Shown: piece by piece, positions 1 to 9,969 of the stretch
How positions within the stretch are numbered: position 1 is the first letter of the stretch
How the letters are laid out: each line of letters starts with the position of its first letter
Origin: Plecoglossus altivelis
Lineage: Eukaryota; Chordata; Actinopteri; Osmeriformes; Plecoglossidae
Length of the DNA stretch: 64,000 bases
Direction: 5' to 3'
NCBI GenBank assembly: GCA_036571765.1
Contig: BROE01000011.1
Span: 8,152,612-8,216,611 of the forward strand
Program-made: the position numbers and the translations under genes
The notes under the pieces: generated by a model
What the model was told of the DNA's origin: nothing
Databases searched by the model: none
The model's input: only the letters and a program-made list of their open reading frames with translations

Positions 1-220
1 ACTCAGCAGTGACAGACCTCAGTGCTGTAGATCCTGTGGGGTCAGCAGGTGCTACAGTGAGTGAGGAGCCATCTTAGTGTGTGTATGTGTATGTGTGTGT
101 GTGTGAGTGAGTGTGTGTGTCTGTGCTCTCCTTGCATCCTGTGGGTTTGTTATGGCTCTAAAATTAACCTCAATTTACCAGAAGACACTTGACCAGGAGG
201 AGCTGCCAATACTGCATCAG

Positions 221-260
221 GAGGAGAGAGAGAGAGCGAGAGAGAGAGAGAGAGAGAGCG
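221..260. repeat. (GA)n microsatellite
   Basis: Nearly uninterrupted GA dinucleotides with two GC interruptions, read directly. Confidence 0.9.
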
Positions 261-1810
261 GAGAAAGAAATAGATATGGCGTGGTCATTCTACGTAAAAC
301 CATTTAACCTGCTGCAAAGATGAGCGTTGGTTGGTTGTCTTCGTGCAAAGAGATGTTAACACATTTAGGAAGTGAACAGTAGAATGTGCAACTAAACACA
401 ATTCATTCACATTGCTTGTCATGTAAGTAGGAGACAACAAAGATAATCCTCTCTGTACTCTACGCTTCACTGAAATGAATGTTTATGCACCTCTCTTGTA
501 TCCTATACACTTTGTCCTTGCTCTCTTTCTCTGTTTCGGTCATCCCACCTCTCATTCCCTCTCTTTCATTCTGTCCCTCTCCATCTTTCTTTCCATCTCT
601 CTTTCCCTCCCAATTCTCTTTCTTTCTTCCTGTCTCTCTCTCTTTCTCTGACATTTGTCCCTGAGGGTTTTTTGAATCCCGAGGTAGATCAAGTCTCTGC
701 AGATCAATATCATCCATTCATCTGTGTGTAGATTAAACACTCTCTCCATTTCTCTTTCCATCTTTCTCTCTCTCACACACACAGAAACCCCCCCCCCCAC
801 ACCCCACACACCAACAGGACACTGGGCAGTACGTCTTGTTACTCAGGTAGCATGCCTCGCCATCACACACATCAGAAAGACGAAACAGAAAAGCAAGGTT
901 GCAACAGGGAAAAGAGTGAGCCAGCGTAAAACAGAGGGAGGGAGGAGAGAGAGAGGAACGGAAGAGGGGAATCAGGACGAGGAACGGTGAAAGAGAGACA
1001 GAGAGACTGGCCTTTATAAATCATATCCAACACTGGCGCCAGCCATGTATCCTAGCAACCAGACAGCCCCCCCTTCCCCCCCACGCCTGCCCTCTCCTAC
1101 CCACACCCGCCTCAAACCTCCCTCTCTTAAGTCTGGAAATTCTCGTCATTCATGCTACACAACGCTCTGTCACCATCAGCCCCAGCAGCCAAGTTCTCTA
1201 CAGTTGCTGAAAACCTGATTAAAGAGTTGTCCATTCTCATCCTGTTCATAAACCACCAGGCACTTCAGAATAATAGCAGCCTCTAGAGCACAGGAACAAA
1301 ATGGCCGCTGTGTACGTTGAAGTTGACGTTGAGCGTGTTGAATGTGGTGAGTTAAGACCTGACTCCTTAAGGCCCTTTGAGAATAATTTGGCTCTGTACA
1401 TCACAGTATTGTAAGCAACATTGATTTGAGCCTTTGTAGACTGAGCAATAAAAAGATTGTACGTACAACATCTACTTATGTGAATTACCAGAATGCTTCT
1501 AACTCAGTCTCCTTCCACCTGGTGGTTTATGACATTGGTCAACTCACTTATACAGTTATTTCGGGTTCTCCAGACTACTAAGGTCTTATCATTCCGACGT
1601 TTGTCTCTGCGTTCACCCTCTGTGCGGTGATCAGGCACTCTGGCTTGTGTGTGATTTGGGGCACTCAGCTGCAAGAGGAGTGGGGTGAGTGTGTGTGTGC
1701 ACTTTGAGCTGGGTGACAAAGAGGGGAGGCATGAGGCTTGTGGATGGAGAAGGACGGGAGAGTTGAGCTGTGTATGTGTGCGCTTGTGTTTTATGTGTGG
1801 GTGGGTGAGT

Positions 1811-1814
<4 letters not shown>

Positions 1815-1850
<36 letters not shown>
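1815..1850. repeat. (GT)n microsatellite
   Basis: An almost pure TG tract, flanked to about 1950 by decayed GT-rich sequence. Confidence 0.9.
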
Positions 1851-1851
<1 letters not shown>

Positions 1852-3725
1852 GTGTATGTGTGTTGTATGTGTGGGTGGATGTCTGCTGTGCATGTGCATA
1901 ATTGTATATACAGTGTGCGCGTGTGTGTGTGTGCAGGTCTGGGAGTAATGTGCCTCTGCTGCTGTGGATGTGTCTACTGCTGTAGTGCAGTGATGGCGGG
2001 GGGGGGGGGGGATAGCGAAGACAGGAACCAGAAGGAAGGGGGTGTGGAAAGCGAGGAATCTCTGTAGTGGATCGAGTTGAGAAGAAGGTACGTAAGTAGT
2101 CTCTTTTTTGTGCATTGGTGTAACCACTATCGAGCTATCTTGTGCGGCTCATGTAGTGCTCTGACAGTCATCTCTCGCTAGTGTCTGTCGCGTCGCATTA
2201 GAGGGAGGTCCAGAGGGAAATTGTGTGCTGAGTTGTGCTCGTGAGTATTTCGGGTTTCTTTTATGCGTGTCTTTCTACTTCTCTTCTGTATGCTCCGTGC
2301 TTCTTTCGTCTTCTTCTCGTCTGCCTCTGGCTCTCGACGTTCACTCAGAGCCAGAGAGATTGGGGGAGTGACGATATCTCTCTCGTCTCTGATCGTCTTG
2401 CGGTGGGCTATCGATGATGCTCTAGACCGGCAGTGAAGACTAGAACGAGGAGAGAGAAGAGTAACGGGAGAGTCGCATGGACAGTCGTCTGACGGCGAGC
2501 TGGTGGAAAGAACATGAGAAGATGAGGATAGCAGGTCCAGGGTTGGAGCAGAACACGTACAGAGGATTCAACCACCTATCCAAGAGTATGTCAGTATGTG
2601 TGGATCTCGGATAGTGTGAGAGAGAGAGAAGAGAAGAGGTGCTCATGTTAGTTGAAATGGCTAGGTGGCGCGGTCGTGTGAAAAAGGGAAAGAGAGAGAA
2701 TGCGTCAGTATGTGTGTACACTTCCAGTCAGTCTGATAAATTGATCAATCTCCCAGATATTAGCTCTAGAACAACCTTTTGGCAACCAGGGATGAGTGTG
2801 TCAACCGTAGATAAAACTGTGTTTTACGTTTCTATTGCCAGTACTGATGGCACCATTATATCTGGAGCACACTTCCAGTTAACACTGAATTTGTTTGGTC
2901 ATTAGGTTAATGGAAAAGATCAACAACTCAGCAGTCATTGGAATTATTTACATCAATCACTTGGATATATAGTATGCTACATTCCACACAGGAGATTATT
3001 TGATAGACAAAACGTGTACACTGCACAGAAGATATTTTTATATGTATACGAATGATCCGCATTCTACAATGGAGATTTCTCGATATAGACCAAAGTCTAC
3101 ATTCTCCAGCAGATTATTTGGCTTTAGACAATACGATTTACAAATCGGTTCTCAAAACAAGTGTGCCACCTTGTGGCCACAGAGGAACATGAATCTTGAC
3201 ACGTGTGGATGATCCATGGCTCTGTCACTTACTGCAGGCAGCTATTTGTCAGCTAGCTAGCAAATATCTACTGCGTAAATTTGAGCCAGAGGTAGATAAC
3301 GATCTGGGGAATGGATTTAAACACAACCAATGCTTTCACCTCTCTTGATGGCTTTATCACAACAGTGTAGGATAGTAGGCCTATAGGATCATATCTGGCC
3401 GTCCATGATTCTCTGGCCCAACTTTTGCATAGATTGTTTTTTGTATGTTTCATTTACAAGCTTCTGTCTAGTCTTGTTGTTTAGTCCTGTAGCTAGTGCA
3501 TTGTCCGTGAGCCGAATACTTGGTGACAAATGCGAGTGCAGGGACAGCTGCAAACATTGATTATTTATGAATCGCGAAATATGCCTAAACCTCTTCACAC
3601 GCAACACTGCATATCCTTGGTCCTTTTAGTAATACACCTGCAGCGTTTCAACTTCATACAATACTCAGTTATGGAGATAATCGAGCCACAGACACACACA
3701 AACAGATATTCCTGAATCTACTTAG

Positions 3726-5221
3726 CCTCATTAGTAGGCTATTCTCCCTTTAAAGCAGACCAGTATCCAAGCACTGTCACAACGTTCGCATTTAACACAA
3801 GAGAATCAAAAGAATATTCCGACAATGCAGCCCACAAGAGTACAGGTGGTGTACGGTCAAACTAATCATGCAGTTTACAATGTCACCGTTGCATCCTAAA
3901 CTTCCCTGTTGAAAATCGATGTTTTGCCTTCATATCCTCAGTTATGTTGTTAATAGACCCAAAAAAAGAGATAAGATATGCGTTACTCAATTTCAAGTTG
4001 GAGTTACTCAACTCCGACTTGTCATCATCACCACTGTGATGTAGACTTTATCAGATGGAGTCCAGTGGGGCCGTTACAGTTTAGTATGCGGAGGATGGCG
4101 GAGGAAGTGCACCCCACGGAGCCAAGGTAAGTGCATTTAAACAACTTTGTGTGAGGTATAACATAGACACCGACACCTGATTTTGATATGCTAACCAGTC
4201 TAATCAAGTGTTTAACGAACATTTGTATGTCCCGGACTGCTCTCAACGTGTATTGTTGCTGTCATTTGCCACGATTAACAGTCATCTTTATGTCACCTTG
4301 CACAAACTGTACAATCATGCGCCATTGTCTTGATTTGTAGATTCAGTTATCCATTCGACCATAATTGAAGTGTTAAAAGAATAAATCCTTAAAACATATT
4401 TTGTAGCGGTGAAAGATCTAATTCCTTCAAAACTTTTGCGATTTGACAAACGTAAAACGATAACCCGTCTGGTCCTCATTAGTAGGCTATTCTCCCTTTA
4501 AAGCAGACCAGTATCCAAGCACTGTCACAACGTTCGCATTTAACACAAGAGAATCAAAAGAATATTCCGACAATGCAGCCCACAAGAGTACAGGTGGTGT
4601 ACGGTCAAACTAATCATGCAGTTTACAATGTCACCGTTGCATCCTAAACTTCCCTGTTGAAAATCGATATTTTGCCTTCATATCCTCAGTTATGTTGTTA
4701 ATAGACCCAAAAAAAGAGATAAGATATGCGTTACTCAATTTCAAGTTGGAGTTACTCAACTCCGACTTGTCATCATCAACACTGTGATGTCGACTTTATC
4801 AGATGGAGTCTAGTGGGGCCGTTACAGTTTAGTATGCGGAGGATGGCGGAGGAGGTGCACCCCACGGAGCCAAGGTAAGTGCATTTAAACAACTTTGTGT
4901 GAGGTATAACATAGACACCGACACCTGATTTTGATATGCTAACCAGTCTAATCAAGTGTTTAACGAACATTTGTATGTCCCGGACTGCTCTCAACGTGTA
5001 TTGTTGCTGTCATTTGCCACGATTAACAGTCATCTTTATGTCACCTTGCACAAACTGTACAATCATGCGCCATTGTCTTGATTTGTAGATTCAGTTATCC
5101 ATTCGACCATAATTGAAGTGTTAAAAGAATAAATCCTTAAAACATATTTTGTAGCGGTGAAAGATCTAATTCCTTCAAAACTTTTGCGATTTGACAAACG
5201 TAAAACGATAACCCGTCTGGT
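3726..5221. repeat. 748-bp tandem duplication carrying abhd5 exon 1
   Basis: Two adjacent units, 3726-4473 and 4474-5221, match base for base at a constant offset of 748. Only a handful of substitutions were noticed, for example in the leader before the ATG and one synonymous A/G change in codon 4. Each unit contains the upstream region, a start codon and a GTAAGT splice donor of abhd5 exon 1. The junction is clean: unit 1 ends and unit 2 restarts with CCTCATTAG. It is either a very young tandem duplication or two haplotypes stacked by the assembler. Confidence 0.95.
4086..4126 (+). other. abhd5: abhd5 exon 1, upstream copy
   Basis: This is the unit-1 copy of the first coding exon. Two in-frame ATGs (4086 and 4095) precede GCGGAGGAAGTGCACCCC and a consensus GTAAGT donor at 4127. 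The reading frame and last two bases are the same as in the downstream copy, so it could splice to exon 2 at 5412 and give the same protein. Whether it is used is unknown. If the duplication is an assembly artefact, this is simply the other allele. Confidence 0.75.
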
Positions 5222-5290
5222 TATTGGTCAAAGTTCATTTAGTCATGCGGTTTATGAGTATTCTCAAAAGAACAGTTTACGCAATGTGCG

Positions 5291-5322
<32 letters not shown>

Positions 5323-5334
5323 CGTGTGTGTGTT

Positions 5335-5365
<31 letters not shown>

Positions 5366-7018
5366 GCGTGTGTGCGTGTGTGCGTGTGTGTGTGTGTGCG
5401 CGTGTTTGCAGCTCGTGGTGGATCTCTAGCTGGCTTCCTTCATGGTGTCCCACCTCCATCTCAAAACTTAAGGATGCAGAGGAAAAAATGCTCATGTGTA
5501 AGAAAGATTATAACAGGCCTATCGTCTACGCTCTTATTGGGCATCCAGTCACATCTCTCTCATGTCTTTCATCCTTCCTCCGTCTCTCTCTTCCTCCATC
5601 CATCTTTCTCCCTCCATCTCCCTCTTTAATTAGGCGTGAGAAACCCATTTTCCAGGCAGCATGTGCGTATATCAAATGGCGACTACCTTTGGACCATAGC
5701 ATTTACCTCTCAACAGCAGACTGAACACCAGGCCCAGTCCAAGCACCAAGACCAGCCTTGGCCCAAGCCTCCCCTGGTCCTACTCCATGGTTTTGGGGGT
5801 GGCTTGGGACTATGGGTCCATAACCTGGATGCTCTGTCAGACTGTGGAGCCGTCTATGCCGTGGACCTTCTGGGCTTCGGCAGGAGCAGCCGGCCCCAGT
5901 TTGGCATTGACCCCCAGCAGGTGGAGGAGCAGTTTGTGGCCTCCCTTGAGGAGTGGAGGGAGAAGGTGGGTCTGGAGCAGATTGTGTTGCTGGGACACAA
6001 CCTGGGGGGATACCTATCTGCAGCCTACACACTGGCATACCCACACAGGTAGGGGAGCCTGAGAGAGAGAACAGGTGTTTGTGTGTGTTGATATATATAC
6101 CGTAGATAAGAAAGGTTGTCATAATGTGTGTGTTTGTGTGTTTATGCAGGGTGAAGCACCTGATCTTGGTGGAGCCTTGGGGTTTCCCCGCCCGTCCAGA
6201 GAAGGCTGACCACGAGAGCAGCATCCCAGTGTGGATCAGAGCCATGGGGGCGGTGTGGAGCCCCTTCAACCATCTGGCTGGCCTCCGACTGGCCGGACCA
6301 CTGGGTCAGCTAGCGCCTGACACACACTACCTCTCTAACAGGACCCAGCTGGGTTTGTTAAGGTGCTGCTTTGGTTTCTTTATGATCCTCTAGGGCCAAC
6401 GCTTCTCCAGACGATCAGATCGGATTTTAAACAGAAGTATTTGTCCATTTTCGATGACAACACTGCGCCTGACTACATCTATCATCTGAATGTACAGACT
6501 CCAAGGTTTGCACACCCACGCACACAACACATTAACATTTGTACATTCATTTAGAGGAAGCTGTTATCCAAAACGACATACAAACAGTGAATATCGAAAT
6601 GACAGTAGCGGATCAAGGATCAGCAGTGTCGTCAGAGCCAAGGGATCATCTTTTCACCCCAACACACACGTACGCAGACACACACACTCACAATCCCTTT
6701 ACCCTCAGAGTGCTAAGCTTCTCCCTCCCTCTGCAGTGGAGAGACTGCATTTAGGAATATGACCATTCCTTATGGTTGGGCCAGGAGACCCATGGTGGAG
6801 AGAATTGGACACATCAGAGCTGACATTCCCATGTCGTTCATCTACGGATCCCGCTCCAGCATCGACAGTAGCTCCGGATACACCATCTGCAAAACCAGAC
6901 CAAATGTAGAAATCAAAGTGAGAATGATCTGCCATTAGAAAGTAGTTATGGGAGTAGGAGTTATAGATTAGAAGTTAACTTTCTGTTCATCTTGCACTTT
7001 TCCTCCTCTCTCTTTCTG

Positions 7019-7051
<33 letters not shown>

Positions 7052-7290
7052 GTCTCCCTCTCTCTCCCTCTCTCCCTTTTGCCCTGTGTCTCTCTCCTTC
7101 TCCCTCTCTCCCTTTCTCTCTCTCTCTCCCTCTGTCTCCCTCCCACTCTTTCTCCCTCTCTCTCCCTCTGTCTCCCTCCCTCTCTCCCTCTGTCTTCCAG
7201 GTGATTAGGGGAGCAGGTCACTATGTCTTTGCTGACCAGCCGGGTGACTTTAACCAGACCCTCCTCAAGGTTCTAGCAGACATGGATTAG
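4843..7290 (+). CDS. abhd5: ABHD5 (CGI-58), lipid-droplet lipolysis co-activator
   Basis: Coding exons: 4843-4874, 5412-5497, 5634-6048, 6150-6304, 6394-6505, 6737-6917 and 7201-7290. Together they give 1071 nt, a 356-aa protein, with all junctions in frame. An upstream in-frame ATG at 4834 would add three residues; I chose 4843 because MAEEV resembles the human start. Visible features are the Trp-rich lipid-droplet anchor (SSWWISSWLPSWCPTSIS), an alpha/beta-hydrolase fold with LLHGFGGGLGLW, and a nucleophile elbow reading GHNLGG at about residue 160. The catalytic Ser is therefore Asn, which marks ABHD5 rather than its active paralogue ABHD4. A late GAGHYVFADQP segment keeps the His. Family knowledge: ABHD5 activates adipose triglyceride lipase (PNPLA2) on lipid droplets and binds perilipins. 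Exon 1 is present twice upstream. Which teleost copy this is (abhd5a or abhd5b) was not determined. Confidence 0.96.
5287..5408. repeat. (GT)n microsatellite with TTTG and GC interruptions
   Basis: A long GT-rich tract in abhd5 intron 1 that ends immediately before the exon 2 acceptor at 5410-5411, so it forms the unusual polypyrimidine-poor run-up to that splice site. Confidence 0.9.
6535..6600 (+). mobile_element. degenerate teleost interspersed repeat
   Basis: The stretch reads CATTTAGAGGAAGCTGTTA followed by TCCAAAACGACATACAAAC. It looks like a decayed copy of the abundant teleost element whose core is usually TTAGCAGACGCTCTTATCC then AGAGCGACTTACA. It sits in abhd5 intron 5. The call is from memory of the motif; full element ends were not found. 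Confidence 0.55.
7010..7199. repeat. (CT)n / CCCTCT-rich pyrimidine tract
   Basis: About 190 bp of CT-rich sequence forms most of abhd5 intron 6 and runs directly into the CTTCCAG acceptor, acting as an extended polypyrimidine tract. Confidence 0.85.
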
Positions 7291-7638
7291 AGGAGGGGAA
7301 CTAACAGGAAGGAGACTCCAGGATCAAGAAGAGGAAGGATCAAGACGACTACCACTCCTGACAGCAGTCAACCCACACACACGTACAGACTTAGTACGGA
7401 GTTGACTATCTGTGATTCCAACATGATGATGATAGTAGTAAAAATGGCAGTTAAGTCTGTTGCGTCTCCACACTGTACTCAGCAAGTCACGCTGATGTTA
7501 TGTAATCTTTCTTTTGAAGAATTTGCGAGATTAGTATAGATAGCAAGAGCGTGTAATAGAGCGTGTAATAACATGTACAGTTGTTGCCTAAGGATGGTCT
7601 GGTATAGGTGTGTCATTGGCATGTAAATATCAGTTGTA

Positions 7639-7644
7639 AATAAA
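7639..7644 (+). terminator. abhd5 poly(A) signal candidate
   Basis: AATAAA lies 349 nt after the abhd5 stop codon and is followed by a TGT/TTCT-rich stretch suitable as a downstream element. Confidence 0.6.
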
Positions 7645-8927
7645 CATTCAGTACAGGATGTTCTCTGCAGTTCTAGTCTTACTTCCTCATTAGCTGTCCA
7701 TGCTGTGTACAGGTCAGTGTACCCTAAAGAACAAAAACCTTTCAAATGGGACAGAATGTTCTCAGAAATAATTGAGCAAGTTTTCTGCCAGATGTTTTAA
7801 GAATTAGTATTTTGTCCCAGAGGAGAAAATTGGACTCTGTCTTACTGGACCAAAAGCTAACATATTAGTTTTACCTTTCACCTTCATTGAGTTTTGAAAT
7901 GTAGTTGTTTTCCCTTTTTGAAAAAAAACAACTAATTTTTTTGTTTGACTCAAGGGTAAACTTCTCACAAACTAGACCAGCAGATGGCGATAGTGTCATC
8001 ACATCATGTCTGGCTGATGTGAAAAGTGACACACATACACACACTTTAGCATCTGCTTAGGAGACTAGGGTACTAGTGCAACACCCTGCAGTCTGTATGA
8101 TGTCTCTGCTACAGCACCAAGACAGAATAGGGTCAGAGGTCAATTAATGTGTGTTTTGGTGCGTGGGAGTTTTTATTTAATATTGAAATCGTCTTTTAAA
8201 ATACTTCTGTCCTGATGTGCTGCATCCTCAAGTGCCAGCCCCAATCTGGGGGTCATGACCTTCAGTTTCAGACACTGGAGTGCAGGCTGTGGAGACTAAA
8301 AGCATTTTTAAAAATGTTAGGGAAGTATTTCTTCTAAGGAAACCTCAGTAGGTGTTAGCTAACAGGCCCATGATGAGCGCAGTGGCAATGTGTAATGTGG
8401 TAATGAGACGAAGAATAGGCGTTTCCAACCTCTGAGTAGTCTGGCATTGTCATCAATGGCATCTTGAGAATGAGCTCCACCTAGGGCAGGAAGACTGCAT
8501 CAAACCTCCGTTTAGGCACAGCTTTACATTCTGTTACCTGTAAAGTCTGCTTGGTATGTTTGCAGTCTGGAGGCCACCTAAGGCGTTCTCTCTTCCTGTG
8601 AGAGAGAGAGTGGTTGAAGTTCTGTGGCTCCGTCTCTGCACAGCACCTGCTATTTAAAAGTGCCACTTCACAAACACCTCTTATCTGTCACCTTGTTTTT
8701 AGCAGTGACATCTTTGCCAAGCCCTCCTCGCAACCCCCGCCCCCAGAGCTGTTTCCTGGCAACAGGGTAGCCACGGAGACCAAAGACTTCTTCGGAACCA
8801 GCAAAAATGTAGGAAGTGATGCATGTACGTATGTCCTGAGAGGGGAATTGTGAGTTGTTTATTCACTTAAGGGTTGGTACCTGGTGTGTATCAAGTCGGC
8901 GGGTAACAATCAACGGCTACATGCACA

Positions 8928-9057
8928 GCCACCATACACAGGCACCATACACAGGCACCATACACAGGCACCATACACAGGCACCATGCACAGGCACCAT
9001 GCACAGCCACCATACACAGGCACCATACACAGCCACCATACACAGGCACCATACACA
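8928..9057 (+). repeat. 13-bp minisatellite, locus 1
   Basis: Tandem units of GGCACCATACACA, alternating with GCCACCATGCACA-type variants, about 10 copies. A 13-bp unit rotates the reading frame, so the long open frames it creates on both strands are not genes. Confidence 0.92.
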
Positions 9058-9679
9058 ATAAGACAATTAAATGAATGTTAAATAATGTGATATAATATGC
9101 GTTTGTAAGGAGTCCCGTGTTATGAGTTTGCCATTCATCTTCATGTACATGACCAAACCTATCTTTTTCTCTTTGAGTTGGGACGAACTTCTGCATAGTT
9201 CTTGATGACCTGTGAGAAACGTATGATTTTAACATGGCTGGTCTTGCCCTTGAAATCTTGCCATAAGTACTCTGATGAGAGTACTTAAGTTGGTTTGTTA
9301 TAAAGCAAGTATTTATTCAGGTGACTCTCTTCCTGCCAGGCTTTGCACCCAGTTACAACACAGATAGCGATAGTTTCTAAGCAGCCACCATGCACTCGCA
9401 GGGCCACACCTATACCCACACCAGGGCAACATGCAACCAGCCACATTACACAGGGGCACCTTATAGCCCATGCGACTCCCATTTCACCCACAAGCACGAT
9501 CACACGCAACCACACATCTGTATCTGACGCCTAACTTACATATACAGCGCATCACAGGTCGACATCGCATGCACAGACCCACATAAATAGCCAGCCAAAC
9601 ATATAGGTGGCACCACATGCCCCCCAACCCCATACACACAGGCACTCATAGGCACACAGGCCCATCGGCACAGCAGCAC

Positions 9680-9850
9680 ACAGCCCCATGCACAGCCACC
9701 ATGCACAGCCACCATACACAGGCACCATACACAGCCACTATGCACAGGCACCATACACAGCCACCATGCACAGGCACCATACACAGCCACCATGCACAGG
9801 CACCATACACAGCCACCATGCACAGGCACCATACACAGGCACAATACACA
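9680..9850 (+). repeat. 13-bp minisatellite, locus 2
   Basis: The same 13-bp family as at 8928-9057, about 13 copies with alternating CATACACAGGCAC and CATGCACAGCCAC units. Between the loci, 9380-9560 holds CA-rich sequence that may be decayed units. Confidence 0.92.
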
Positions 9851-9926
9851 TGGCTGATGTCAACAGAAACTACTACGGTATCTGTACATGAAAGATAGTA
9901 AGGCTCCCCTCCCCCTCCCCTCCCCT

Positions 9927-9927
<1 letters not shown>

Positions 9928-9967
<40 letters not shown>
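9928..9967. repeat. (CA)n microsatellite
   Basis: About 20 uninterrupted CA units follow a CCCCTCCCC-rich run. Confidence 0.95.

Positions 9968-9969
<2 letters not shown>

Larger units (their letters stand above)
1..3725. other. repeat-rich spacer, no gene recognised
   Basis: I see no exon chain or conserved protein here. The stretch holds GT and GA microsatellites (about 75-125, 221-260, 1815-1850), pyrimidine-rich DNA (535-650), a C run near 788-798 and a G run near 1997-2010. A CpG-dense block of unclear origin covers about 2085-2680. Open frames across the GT tracts are low-complexity artefacts. Confidence 0.6.

Noticed and set aside
1504..2127. Minus-strand open frame rich in His/Thr
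   Set aside because: It arises from GT repeats read in the antisense direction and has no splice or protein signature.
4028..4994. Two nearly identical 72-codon minus-strand frames
   Set aside because: They are identical only because the 748-bp unit is duplicated, and they lie antisense to abhd5 exon 1.
8855..9898. Open frames with repeated His-Thr-Gln-Ala-Pro and Val-Cys-Trp-Cys motifs
   Set aside because: A 13-bp repeat without stops opens all frames; no start context, splice sites or homology.
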